Positions 15,959 through 23,985 are shown, counted from the first letter of the stretch. The stretch: 64,000 bases of DNA from DASYTH01 sp036002505 (GCF_036002505.1 NZ_DASYTH010000493.1:3611-67610); one strand, 5' to 3'. Made by a program: numbers and translations. Notes: generated by a model from the sequence alone, not told the origin.

Positions 15959-16736
15959 AGCGTGGGCGGACCACCGGGAGCCGGTCCAGCTCGAAGCCGA
16001 AGATCGTCCGGTAGACGTCGAAGATCTCCGTCTCGCCGGCGAGCGTGGTCTCGGTGCGGGTGTCACCGACGGTGGTGATCAGGCGGTCGCCACTGATCGA
16101 GATCCGGCCGTCCTCCGTGCGCAGCGAGCACATCAGGCTCTGGGTGAAGTGCGACGCCGGCGAGGTCTGCTGCCACCACGAGCCGACCTCGAACTCCTCG
16201 AGTTCTCGTGGCCGCTGCTCCATCCGGTACTGCGGCACCCCGTCGCGCAGCACCTCGACGTCCCCGTGCGGGGCGTCCACGACCAGGAACTTCCCGTCCG
16301 GGTCGTCCTGCGCGTCCGGCCAGTCGAGCCGGAGCGGGTACCGGCTGTGCTTGCCGAAGCCCACGTCGGCGAGCCACCGCTCACCGTCAAGCTCGACGAC
16401 CAGCGCCAGGTGGTCGAACGGGATGCCCAGCGTGCCGTCCTCGCCGAACACCCGCGCCGCCCGCCGGCGGACCTGAAACCCCAGCGCGGCAAGCAAAGCC
16501 GCGAACGCGCCGTTGAGCTCGTAGCAGAACCCGCCACGCCGCCGCCGGACGATCTTGTCGACCAGCGCGGCCTCGTCCAGGGTGATCGCCTCGTCCAGGT
16601 GGATGCCCAGGTTCTCGAACGGCACCGTGCTCAGGTGCCGCTCGTGCAGCTCCCGCAACAACCCCAGGCTCGGCGCACCAGCCGGCCCAGGTAGCCCGAT
16701 CCTGCGCAGGTACGCCGCGGCGGTCTCATGGTCCAT
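15954..16736 (-). CDS. nat: Arylamine N-acetyltransferase
   Basis: 260 residues, close to the usual 270-280. The catalytic triad is visible: Cys71 in RRGGFCYELN, His109 in GIPFDHLALV and Asp124 in LADVGFG. It transfers acetyl or propionyl groups from CoA to arylamines and hydrazines; in mycobacteria relatives affect cell-wall lipids and isoniazid, and in actinomycetes some act as amide synthases in ansamycin release. No ansamycin genes are nearby. ATG at 16736 gives the conserved start; 16754 and 16796 are poorer options. The 3' end lies in the 21-bp repeat array. Confidence 0.93.
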   Translation of the reverse strand: MDHETAAAYLRRIGLPGPAGAPSLGLLRELHERHLSTVPFENLGIHLDEAITLDEAALVDKIVRRRRGGFCYELNGAFAALLAALGFQVRRRAARVFGEDGTLGIPFDHLALVVELDGERWLADVGFGKHSRYPLRLDWPDAQDDPDGKFLVVDAPHGDVEVLRDGVPQYRMEQRPRELEEFEVGSWWQQTSPASHFTQSLMCSLRTEDGRISISGDRLITTVGDTRTETTLAGETEIFDVYRTIFGFELDRLPVVRPRS

Positions 16737-16789
16737 CCACCCACTGTGCCTCATGCGGAACGTGGGTTGTGCGCAGCGGAGTCCGTGGG

Positions 16790-16898
16790 CGACCAACGCA
16801 ACCTCAGGGGACCGTGGCGGTACTCAGCCACAATCCACCGGATGTCCGCACTGCTCGCTGGGACGCAACCAACACATCAAAATTCCGGGGAGGCGGAC
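16790..16898 (+). repeat. 109-bp element E1, related to the serS leader
   Basis: Aligns without gaps over 109 bases to 31281-31389. The first 50 bases (starting CGACCAACG, containing AACCTCAGGGGACCGTG and CACAATCCACC) differ at only four positions. The middle diverges, and the last 20 (AATTCCGG, GAGGCGGAC) are again nearly identical. Here it lies between nat and the next minus-strand gene, with the serS-like orientation pointing into that gene's 3' end, two bases from its stop. Confidence 0.8.
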
Positions 16899-16900
16899 TA

Positions 16901-17278
16901 TCAACCGGCCCCGCTGAGCCTCGCCAGTTCGCGCTCGGCCTCCGGGGTGGAGCTGATCACCCGGGCGGCGTCGGCCAGCCGGAACCGGACGAAGGACGCC
17001 TGGGCGGACAGGTCGGCGTCCGGCTCGCCGTCGAGGTAGGTCTGCCAGCTGGCGACCGGGATCGGCGCGGTCATCCCCTCGAACCGGGCGGCGAGCGACC
17101 ACTGCCCGCGCTCCACCGTGATCAGCACAAACGCCTCGAGCCAGTGCCCCTCGGTGTGCACCGGCCCCTGCAGCAGCAGGTGCCGGCGGCCCTCCTCGAG
17201 CACGTCGAATCCCTGGCCGGCGAGGTCCGCGCACATGTCCGCGACCGGCCGGGGGAACTCAAGCTCCGTCACCGCCAT
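16901..17278 (-). CDS. Conserved-looking hypothetical protein
   Basis: 125 residues from ATG 17278, which has GGAGG at 17286-17290. No membrane segment or signal peptide. The chain looks like a single small alpha/beta domain: strands HLLLQGPVH, WLEAFVLITVE and WSLAARFEGM, then a C-terminal helix rich in Ala, Glu and Arg. I do not recognise the family. It stands alone between nat and a divergent lipoprotein gene, with element E1 directly after its stop. Codon use matches its neighbours, so it is likely a real gene. Confidence 0.7.
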   Translation of the reverse strand: MAVTELEFPRPVADMCADLAGQGFDVLEEGRRHLLLQGPVHTEGHWLEAFVLITVERGQWSLAARFEGMTAPIPVASWQTYLDGEPDADLSAQASFVRFRLADAARVISSTPEAERELARLSGAG

Positions 17279-17473
17279 AAGCATCCTCCGCATCCCGGAC
17301 AGGGTCCCGAGCAGCGGTGCACTCCCGATCGATGGTGGCTCAACGCGTGCTGAATGGGCGCGTTTATTCTTGGCGGATCCGAGGTATGTCTCGTTGACGA
17401 GCAACCCGACCCCGCTCCCACCCGTCCCTTCACCAGAGCGTCCAGGAAAGTCGGGGCTGGAGGCGAGGTAGCC

Positions 17474-18133
17474 ATGACACGTAGCAAGCTTCTCTCGGTG
17501 ACCGGAATCGCGATGGTCGCCCTGTGCGCCGCCGCGTGCAGCGGGGCCGTCTCGGGAGGGTCGGCCGCGCCGGCGGTGCCGACCGTCGGTTCGTCGACGG
17601 CCAGCTCACCGGCGCCGTCCACCTCGGAACCGCCCAGCGCGGTGCCACCGGCCGCGCCGGCCGAGCAGCCCGCGCCCGCCGCACCGCCCGAGGCCGCGGC
17701 GTCCAGCGACTGCAAGGCGGCCGAGCTGACGTTGTCCCTGGGACACGGCGAAGGAGCCGCGGGCACGGTGTACCGCCCGCTGCGGTTCACCAACAAGGGC
17801 AGCCGCACCTGCACCATCCAGGGCTTCCCCGGGGTGTCCTATGTAGCCGGTGCGGACGGTCACCAGGTCGGCCCGGCCGCGTTCCGGGTCGGCACCAAGG
17901 GCCCGGCCATCGCGCTCGCACCCGGTGCGACCGTGAACGCTCCGGTCGGCTTCACCCAGGTGCGCAACTTCGACGCCCGCGCGTGCCGGCCGACCGCGGT
18001 GAACGGCCTGCGGGTGTACCCGCCGCACGACACCGCCGCCATGTTCGTGCCGATGGACGGCACGGGCTGCGCCGGAAACCCGCCGGGCAACCAGCTCGTG
18101 GTCAAGACCGTCCAAAGTGGAGCGGGGGCCTAG
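17474..18133 (+). CDS. DUF4232-type secreted lipoprotein
   Basis: 219 residues. A lipoprotein signal (MTRSKLLSVTGIAMVALCAA) ends in a lipobox with Cys22, so the protein is membrane anchored and extracytoplasmic. A Pro/Ala/Ser-rich linker (about 25-77) leads to a beta-sandwich DUF4232 domain with paired cysteines (TCTIQGFPGVSYV). The function of this actinobacterial domain is unknown. GGCGAGG precedes the ATG. It converges on the NarL-type regulator, and a palindromic repeat lies between the two 3' ends. Confidence 0.85.
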   Translation: MTRSKLLSVTGIAMVALCAAACSGAVSGGSAAPAVPTVGSSTASSPAPSTSEPPSAVPPAAPAEQPAPAAPPEAAASSDCKAAELTLSLGHGEGAAGTVYRPLRFTNKGSRTCTIQGFPGVSYVAGADGHQVGPAAFRVGTKGPAIALAPGATVNAPVGFTQVRNFDARACRPTAVNGLRVYPPHDTAAMFVPMDGTGCAGNPPGNQLVVKTVQSGAGA

Positions 18134-18141
18134 TCTGGGAA

Positions 18142-18190
18142 GGAATGTGACATTGCCGCGTTAGAAGGAAAGCAATGTGACATTCATTCC
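18142..18190. repeat. Family B palindromic repeat (copy B2), likely bidirectional terminator
   Basis: GGAATGTGACATTGC and GCAATGTGACATTCATTCC (18171-18189) form an imperfect inverted repeat containing two AATGTGACATT quasi-palindromes. It occupies the gap between the convergent lipoprotein and response-regulator genes, a typical place for a shared terminator. The core resembles copy B1 inside cydDC with C/T changes. Confidence 0.7.
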
Positions 18191-18840
18191 TGGTCCATCA
18201 GCCCGGTGCGCCAGGCCCAGGCGGCGATCTCCACCCGGTTCCGGGCGCCGATCTTCGCCTGGACCGCGGCCAGATGCGTCTTCACCGTCGACAGTGACAG
18301 GTACAGCTCGGTGCCGATCTCGGTGTTGGTCAACCCGCGCGCGGCCGCCCGCGCCACGTCCAGTTCCCGCGCGGTCAGCGGCTCGGCCGGCGTGTCCGCC
18401 GGGTCCGCCGCGTGCGGCTTGGCGTAGTGCCGCAGCAGCCGCACGGTGATCTGCGGCGACACCAGCGCGTCGCCGCGGGCGGCCGCCCGCACGGCCTCCA
18501 TGAGCAGCGCCGGCCCGGCGTCCTTGAGCAGGAACCCGCTGGCGCCGTTGGACAAGGCACTGTGCACGTACTCGTCGAGGTCGAACGTGGTCACCACGAC
18601 GACCTTCAACGGATCCGCCACCCCCGGCCCGGCCAGCGCCTTCGTCACCTCGAGCCCGTCCATGCCCGGCATCCGCACGTCCAGCAGGCACACGTCCGGC
18701 CGCAGCTCGCGGGCCCGCCGCACCGCCTCGACCCCGTCCGGAACGTCCGCGACCACCTCGATGTCGTCCTGCGTCTCCAGGATCATCCGGAATCCGGCCC
18801 GGACCATCTCCTGGTCGTCCGCGATCAACACTTTGATCAA
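18184..18840 (-). CDS. NarL-family response regulator
   Basis: 218 residues from TTG at 18840, which overlaps the upstream kinase stop by four bases (TTGA). Receiver domain: IADDQ near residue 6-10, phospho-acceptor Asp54 in CLLDVRMPG, Lys in GFLLKDA. The C-terminal LuxR-type HTH (about 150-205: LTARELDVARAAARGLTN) binds promoters. It pairs with the histidine kinase 18837-20507. The 3' end runs into repeat B2. Regulon unknown. Confidence 0.92.
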   Translation of the reverse strand: MIKVLIADDQEMVRAGFRMILETQDDIEVVADVPDGVEAVRRARELRPDVCLLDVRMPGMDGLEVTKALAGPGVADPLKVVVVTTFDLDEYVHSALSNGASGFLLKDAGPALLMEAVRAAARGDALVSPQITVRLLRHYAKPHAADPADTPAEPLTARELDVARAAARGLTNTEIGTELYLSLSTVKTHLAAVQAKIGARNRVEIAAWAWRTGLMDQE

Positions 18841-20507
18841 TTCGTGCCCCTCAGGGGAAGTGCCACCTTCACGACCCAGCCGCCGTCGCCGCCCGGGCCG
18901 GCGCTGAAGAAGCCACCGAGCAGTTCGACCCGCTCGCGCATGCCGATCAGACCGTAACCACCGGACCCGCCCGCCGGATCGCTCCGCCGCGCCGTGCCGT
19001 CGTCTTTCACGAAAACGTTGAGCTGGTCGCCATAGTCGCCGTAGCCCTTGGCCACCCCGACGAACACGCTGGTCGCGCCGGCCGCGTGCTTGCTCACGTT
19101 GGTCAGCGACTCCTGCACCAGCCGCAGCACCGACCGGCCCATCTCGACCGGCAGCGTCTCCGGCAACGACAGTTCCAAGTGGACAGATGGCCCGGTGAAC
19201 CCGGCCACCAGCGCCCGGATGTCCGCGGCCAGATCGCTGGTCGCCTGCCGCGCCGCCGTCGACTCCCCGGCCGGCTCGGCCCCGCGCAGACTCCCGACCA
19301 GCATCCGCATCGCCGTCAGCGCCTCGGTCCCGCTGTTCTCGATCTTCTCCAACGCCCCCACCGCGACGGCCGGGTCCCGCTCCGCCACCATCCGCGCCGC
19401 CTGCGCCGCCACCACCATGCCGGTGACATGGTGCGCCACCACGTCGTGCAGCTCCCGCGCCAGCGCCATCCGCTCCGCCTGCCGTACCCCGGTCACCGCC
19501 ACCCGCATCGTCCGGCCGCGGTCCGCGTCCCGAGCCCGGAAGTACAGCCCCGCGATCACGGAGATGACCAGCAGGAACCCCAACGGCAGCACCGCGTCTT
19601 TACGACGCGCGACCGGCTCCAGGTTCGCCACCACCAACGCCGCCACGCTCCACACCGCCGGTCGTGTCGCGGCGTACCGGGTGACGAACGCGACCAGCGC
19701 CATCCCGGCGGCGAGCTGCGACAACGTGAACGGCAGATCCCTGGACGAACTCACGAAGGCCAGCGCCGGCAGCGTCGTCACCGCCGTCGCACCCGCCCCG
19801 ATCAGCGCACACCGCACCGGAAACCGCGGCGCGAAAAACGCACACACCGCGGTCACCATCGCCCCGGCCACCGCCAGCATCTGCAGCACCTCACGGTGCA
19901 CATCCAGCCCGAACGCCGAAAACCCACCCCCGGTCGCACCGATGTCGAACAGCAGCAACACCGTCAGCGCCGCCCCCAACGGCCACTGCCGCCGCACCAG
20001 CGCGTTCAGCTCGGACCCGCCGCCCTGCTCCCGCCGCAGGTACAACCCCGCCGTCACACAGATCACCAGCAACGCCAACCCGAACCCCAGTGACGCGAAC
20101 TCGTACCTCCCACGCTCCCGAATCCCCACCGCCCCCAGCGCCGCGATCACCAGCGCCGCCACCCCCAGCACCGCGACCTCCGCCTGCGCCCGCCACGCCA
20201 CCAGCACCACCAGCGCCCCGCCCGCCAGCACCTCCGACAGCAGCAAGCTCTCGATCCCCACCCACTGCGGCACCGTCCCCGTCGCCCTGATCACCACCGA
20301 CGACCCGATCAGCACCGCTCCCGCCCCCGCCGCCGCCACCCCCGGCCACCGCACCCCCAGATACACACACCCCAGCAGCGCCGCCGCCCCCGGCAACGCG
20401 AACACATACCCCCGGCTCCCCCCCGCCGCCGACAGCACCACATCAACCAGGAACGCCGCACCCAGCAGCCCCACCAACCACCGCCGCGACTCCGTAAGCC
20501 CGTTCAC
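18837..20507 (-). CDS. Membrane sensor histidine kinase, NarL type
   Basis: 556 residues from GTG. The N-terminal 325 residues hold about ten membrane helices with little external loop, suggesting that the signal is sensed in or near the membrane. The HisKA_3 phospho-acceptor is His354 in ALARELHDVVAHHVTGM, followed by a HATPase_c domain with KDDG and GGYGLIGMRERVELLGG. It is translationally coupled to its response regulator. Such actinobacterial kinases often respond to cell-envelope stress, but no stimulus can be read here. Confidence 0.92.
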   Translation of the reverse strand: MNGLTESRRWLVGLLGAAFLVDVVLSAAGGSRGYVFALPGAAALLGCVYLGVRWPGVAAAGAGAVLIGSSVVIRATGTVPQWVGIESLLLSEVLAGGALVVLVAWRAQAEVAVLGVAALVIAALGAVGIRERGRYEFASLGFGLALLVICVTAGLYLRREQGGGSELNALVRRQWPLGAALTVLLLFDIGATGGGFSAFGLDVHREVLQMLAVAGAMVTAVCAFFAPRFPVRCALIGAGATAVTTLPALAFVSSSRDLPFTLSQLAAGMALVAFVTRYAATRPAVWSVAALVVANLEPVARRKDAVLPLGFLLVISVIAGLYFRARDADRGRTMRVAVTGVRQAERMALARELHDVVAHHVTGMVVAAQAARMVAERDPAVAVGALEKIENSGTEALTAMRMLVGSLRGAEPAGESTAARQATSDLAADIRALVAGFTGPSVHLELSLPETLPVEMGRSVLRLVQESLTNVSKHAAGATSVFVGVAKGYGDYGDQLNVFVKDDGTARRSDPAGGSGGYGLIGMRERVELLGGFFSAGPGGDGGWVVKVALPLRGTN

Positions 20508-20669
20508 AGCAGCTCAACCTATTGCCCCCACCCCCACCCCACCTCGGCCAACCGGCGCCCCCACCTCAGCCGATCGGCCACTTCCCCCGTGTCATTCCCG
20601 GCCGTCCGGCGCCCCACCCCGCCCGTCCGGCCGATCCGCCCCCCACCGTCCACAAGCGACGCTGGACCC

Positions 20670-20879
20670 ATGTTGATGCTGCTACTGACCTGGACCGGCG
20701 CCGTCCTCGGCCTGACCATCCTCCTTCTGATGGCCCTCACCCCACTCATCGTCAGGCTGGACGCGCTACCCCGTCGCCAAGGCAAGAAGCACCAGAATCA
20801 CCACAACCACCACGATGACGCCCAGCAGCGGAAATCCCCTCAACCGCGCCCGCCGTCGGTGGTGAGAGCGCACTGGTAA
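20670..20879 (+). CDS. Possible small membrane protein, weak
   Basis: 69 codons: a hydrophobic start (MLMLLLTWTGAVLGLTILLL) followed by a basic, His-rich tail. The ribosome site is poor and the second half is antisense to a better supported small gene at 20766-20912, whose codons explain the His run. The first third could still be a genuine short membrane peptide. The stretch 20508-20669 otherwise holds only C-rich DNA that should contain the kinase promoter. Confidence 0.2.
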   Translation: MLMLLLTWTGAVLGLTILLLMALTPLIVRLDALPRRQGKKHQNHHNHHDDAQQRKSPQPRPPSVVRAHW

Positions 20880-20912
20880 GCCCAGCCGGTAGTGCCTACG
20901 AACCCAAGGCAT
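20766..20912 (-). CDS. Small basic single-pass membrane protein (48 aa)
   Basis: Starts at ATG 20912 after a strong, well-spaced ribosome site (GGGAGGT). The N-terminal half is basic (MPWVRRHYRLGLPVRSHHRR) and the C-terminal half is one hydrophobic helix (LLGVIVVVVVILVLLALATG), an orientation like a tail-anchored micropeptide. No family recognised. Small proteins of this shape are often missed in annotation. It is convergent and partly antisense to a weaker ORF. Confidence 0.6.
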   Translation of the reverse strand: MPWVRRHYRLGLPVRSHHRRRARLRGFPLLGVIVVVVVILVLLALATG

Positions 20913-21204
20913 GAGTACCTCCCGAGACTTCCCCGGCTTACGGGGTACCCACACCACACGCCGCTACCACGCGCGTCAGCGCGTGTCTCTCGGGCACGGA
21001 GGGCCGGTGACGCGCGGTTGTGAGGTCGGTGATCCGGACGATTCCGGTTTCACCGCGAAGATCACGTGTCGCGATCACCCGGCCCTCATGGGGACGGGCG
21101 AAATCGATGGTGTCGGCACGGACGCCGGGCGGGGCGGTGCAAACGGGTCGATGATCCGTCGCCCTGTGCTGTCCGGCCCTGCGTCAGATTCGCCGACGGC
21201 ACAG

Positions 21205-21683
21205 ACGGCGCCGATCCATCGGTCAATCGTAGCCGTGGAAGGTGTTGATCAGCAAAGTCTTCGGTACCTGGTCGACAGGTTGAACAATCACCAGCGCACC
21301 GTCGCCACGATCGACGGTCCGGTCACGGTGCCGTTCAGCAACGCCGCTCCGTGTCAACGCGGTATCGAGCAGGTTGTACATCACCTGGCGCAGCCGGGCC
21401 TTCAATGCATGCCGGGGAAATTCACTACGACAGCCGCGGACCGTTCGGCGAAGCGCTCGACATTGCCTGCAGGCTCGTCGACGCACCGGAACTCAAGCAA
21501 GCGACGAGATCCACGTCGGCGCCGCTGGTATTGGCGGTGTCGGATCACATCTTCCAGTCGGTCGTCAGGCACCGGTATAGCGGTATCGACGACAACGCAT
21601 ATCAGCCCCTCGTACGGATGGATATCGGTGGGCGGGAGCATCGTGGATGGATATCTGTGCCCGACACGACGTTCCTGATCCAT
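21205..21683 (+). pseudogene. Cyclase-like regulatory protein remnant with an inverted middle segment
   Basis: Three pieces of one recognisable actinobacterial family appear on two strands. Plus strand, about 21205-21240, reads PIHRSIVAVEG. The minus strand, about 21405 down to 21238, reads LKARLRQVMYNLLDTALT, later DRTVDRGDGALVIVQPVDQV and PKTLLINTF. Plus strand from 21405 to 21683 reads MHAGEIHYDSRGPFGEALDI through SVVRHRYSGIDDNAYQPLVR to the end. In intact relatives as I recall them these occur in the order start, RGDG segment, HAGE segment on one strand, so the middle appears to have been inverted and some sequence lost. The family resembles class III nucleotidyl cyclase folds of unknown role. 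No intact frame remains. Flanking bases 20960-21200 and 21690-21735 hold nothing recognised. Confidence 0.65.
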
Positions 21684-21735
21684 TGAGTGCTCGTGGGAAC
21701 GAGCAGCCCGATCACTCCGCTCGATCCCAATGCCG

Positions 21736-22395
21736 TCAGCTGGCCCGGCGCGGGGCGGGGGTGCGTTGGACGGTGCGGCGGAGGCGGTTGAGGGCGCGGT
21801 GTTGGGCTACGCGGACGGCGTCGGCGGTGGTGCCGACCATGTCGGCGGTTTCCTGGGCGGAGAGGCCCAGGACGATGCGCATGATGAGGATGTCGCGTTG
21901 GCGGGGGGTCAACATCCGCAACAGGCCGCCGGTGCGTTCGACGAGTTCGCGGCGGAGGGTGATCTGCTCGGGATCCTCGTCCTCGACCATGATGTCGGGG
22001 GTTTCGGAGGTGGGCTGGGAGCGGTCGCGGGCGGCGGCGCGGTGAACGTCGGCGACCTTGTGCGCGGCGATGCCGTAGACGAAGGACAGGAAGGGGCGAC
22101 CGAGTTGCTTGTACGTGGGGAGGGCACGGAAGACGGCCAGGCAGACTTCCTGGGCGACGTCGTCGGCGGCGACGAAGGTGCGCTGGACGCGGCCGAGCTT
22201 GGTGCGGCAGTAGCGCACGACGATGGGGCGCAGGAACGCCAGGAGGTCACCGGCGGCGACGCCGTCGCCGCCGACCGCGGCGGCCACCGCGTCGTCGAGG
22301 TTGGTCCGGTCCACGCGGCGCGGCGCCGGGATGGAACCCTCCCAGGTCGCCTCTAGCTGGGCCAGGTCAACCTCTGGCTCGACTGTGCACAACAT
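21736..22395 (-). CDS. RNA polymerase sigma-70 family factor, ShbA/SigD-like
   Basis: 219 residues from ATG 22395, preceded by GGGAGG. Region 2 spans about 60-130 (VADDVAQEV-like AADDVAQEVCLAVFRALPTY, SFVYGIAAHKVADVHR), and region 4 about 160-215 (LTPRQRDILIMRIVLGLSAQ, DAVRVAQHRALNRLR). It directs RNA polymerase to a specific promoter set. The sequence resembles ShbA (which drives the housekeeping sigma gene in Streptomyces) and mycobacterial SigD; this is recognition from memory. No anti-sigma gene is adjacent, so control may be transcriptional. Confidence 0.88.
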   Translation of the reverse strand: MLCTVEPEVDLAQLEATWEGSIPAPRRVDRTNLDDAVAAAVGGDGVAAGDLLAFLRPIVVRYCRTKLGRVQRTFVAADDVAQEVCLAVFRALPTYKQLGRPFLSFVYGIAAHKVADVHRAAARDRSQPTSETPDIMVEDEDPEQITLRRELVERTGGLLRMLTPRQRDILIMRIVLGLSAQETADMVGTTADAVRVAQHRALNRLRRTVQRTPAPRRAS

Positions 22396-22536
22396 TGCAC
22401 GCCTCCCGAACGTTTTCCACTGCTCCAAGAGAGCACGTGGGGAGGCGCCAAATACCTGGACGGCGATTTTGTATCCCGGACGAACCAAACTGCTGCCCCA
22501 ATGGGCATACGCTCCGCACTCGGCGTGTGCGGACAG

Positions 22537-23625
22537 TCACCCACTGCGGGAAAGGGTCTGGTTGGCGAGCATGTCAATCACATCATCGAGCCGGTGGCGC
22601 CGTTCGTAAGCGGCCCGCTGCCGCGCGGCGCCGCCGCCGTGAACCCGGAGCCACGCCAGCATGTCGTCGACGAAGGACAGTTCGCCGGTTTGGCGCAGCT
22701 CGCGAGCGACCCGGTCGCGCAAATGCGAAAGAATTTCGTGCACCGGCGACAGTTCCCCGGACTCCGGATGCGGGCAGTGCCCTTCCAGCCCGTCCCGAGC
22801 CGCCCGCCACAACCCGGCCCGCAGCACCTCCTGCGGCACCCGGCGCGCCGGGTGCGTCGAGTCGAGTGCCTGCCCGGCCAGCGCCCGCACCAGCACTCCG
22901 TAGAGCGCCGCCTCTTCGGCCGTGCCGGCGGTGTCGCACACCCGCATCTCCAGGGTCGGCTGGTGCTCGGACGGCCGGACGTCCCAGTAGACCATCTTCC
23001 TGTCCAGGACCGCCCCGGTGCGCACGATCGCCTGCACCGTGGCCTCGTAGTCCGACACCGACTCCAGGTACGGCGGTGGCCCGGCGGTGTGCCAGCGTGC
23101 CCACAGCAGGTACCGGGAGCTCGCGTACCCGCTGATGTGCCCGTTGTTGAACGGCGAGTTCGCCGACAGCGCCAGGAACACCGGCAGCCACGGCCGCAGG
23201 TGGTTGCCGACCCGCACGGCGTGCCCGCGGTCGGCGATGCCCACGTGCACGTGGCAGCCGCAGGTGGTCCCGGTGAACACCAGCGCGCCGAAGTACTCGG
23301 CCATCCGCTGGTACCGGGCGATCGGGCTGATCGCGGACTGGTCGAACTGGGCGGAGACCGGGGTGCCGGTGCCGACCAGCCGGGCGCCGAGCACCCCCGC
23401 GCTCCCGGCCAGCCGCTTGCGCAATCCGCGCAGGTCGTCGAGCAGCTCGATGCCGTTGCGGCAGACCGCGGACGCCGACTCGACCTGGCAACGCAGCAGC
23501 TCGGCCTGGATGCGGACGCCGTCCAGGCCCGCGCCGGCGAGCGTCCCGCCGGCCTGCTGCACCAGCCGCCCGTCGGCGCCGACCAGGAAGAACTCCTCCT
23601 CGACACCGACCGTCAGTTCCGTCAC
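22537..23625 (-). CDS. ybdK: Carboxylate-amine ligase, YbdK/GCS2 family
   Basis: 362 residues. VGVEEEFFLV is the signature start of the GCS2 family, and CGCHVHVGI the central His motif; YLLWARWHT and WDVRPSEHQPTLEMRVCD are further conserved blocks. Characterised relatives have weak glutamate-cysteine ligase activity; actinobacteria use mycothiol, so the true substrate is uncertain. It is divergent from a decayed membrane gene, and the shared upstream region carries two TTGAAC palindromes that probably bind the TetR regulator at 23986. Confidence 0.9.
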   Translation of the reverse strand: MTELTVGVEEEFFLVGADGRLVQQAGGTLAGAGLDGVRIQAELLRCQVESASAVCRNGIELLDDLRGLRKRLAGSAGVLGARLVGTGTPVSAQFDQSAISPIARYQRMAEYFGALVFTGTTCGCHVHVGIADRGHAVRVGNHLRPWLPVFLALSANSPFNNGHISGYASSRYLLWARWHTAGPPPYLESVSDYEATVQAIVRTGAVLDRKMVYWDVRPSEHQPTLEMRVCDTAGTAEEAALYGVLVRALAGQALDSTHPARRVPQEVLRAGLWRAARDGLEGHCPHPESGELSPVHEILSHLRDRVARELRQTGELSFVDDMLAWLRVHGGGAARQRAAYERRHRLDDVIDMLANQTLSRSG

Positions 23626-23663
23626 ATATCTGGATTACCAGCACCGACAGGGATTCCCGAAAC

Positions 23664-23677
23664 TTGAACATGTTCAA
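23664..23677. promoter_or_regulatory. TetR-type operator, site 1
   Basis: TTGAACATGTTCAA, a perfect 14-bp palindrome between ybdK and the divergent membrane-protein remnant. Its centre is 33 bp (about three helical turns) from site 2, so two dimers would bind the same DNA face. The likely ligand protein is the TetR regulator 300 bases downstream. Confidence 0.65.
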
Positions 23678-23696
23678 CTCCTGTCCTACGCTCTTT

Positions 23697-23710
23697 TTGA
23701 ACGTGTTCAA
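23697..23710. promoter_or_regulatory. TetR-type operator, site 2
   Basis: TTGAACGTGTTCAA, identical to site 1 except at the eighth-from-last central base, leaving 6-bp perfect arms TTGAAC/GTTCAA. It lies 10 bases before the AGGAGGTT ribosome site of the rightward gene, so occupancy should block that promoter. Confidence 0.65.
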
Positions 23711-23740
23711 AACAGGAGGGAGGAGGTTGTGGAACCAGTC

Positions 23741-23975
23741 ATGACGACGTACGTCATCTACCTGCTGCTCAGCGTGGCGCTGACGGTGTGGGTGGCGTCG
23801 GGTGGTGGAGACGCTCGCGGTGAAGCTCGGCACGGTTGCCCTAGTGCTCGGTGGGGTGCACTTGGTCAACGTCTGGGTGTTCAACAGGTTTCGCCGGCGC
23901 CGGATGGATGAGCGGAACCTCCGGGGCAAGCGGCCGAGCACGATTCAGGTCGAGCCGGCGCCACCGCTGACGTGA
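23741..23975 (+). pseudogene. Small membrane protein gene with internal deletion and frameshift
   Basis: The start reads MTTYVIYLLLSVALTVWVA after a strong AGGAGG site; the end, in another frame from 23802, reads VVETLAVKLGTVALVLGGVH and continues to a normal basic tail and stop at 23975. Both ends match one actinobacterial multi-helix membrane family, but the middle (roughly 70 residues by my memory of the family) is missing and the frames disagree. GTG at 23730 is an alternative start. The retained operators and ribosome site suggest recent decay. The first helix could still be made as a peptide. Confidence 0.6.
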
Positions 23976-23985
23976 CGGCGATACC

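Noticed and set aside
15164..16736. Ansamycin-type amide synthase role for nat
   Set aside because: No polyketide or AHBA genes are nearby; an ordinary arylamine N-acetyltransferase is more likely.
16790..16898. Known riboswitch (TPP, cobalamin, SAM, ydaO, glycine) or T-box
   Set aside because: None of the consensus blocks I know for these classes is present, and there is no specifier or T-box motif before serS.
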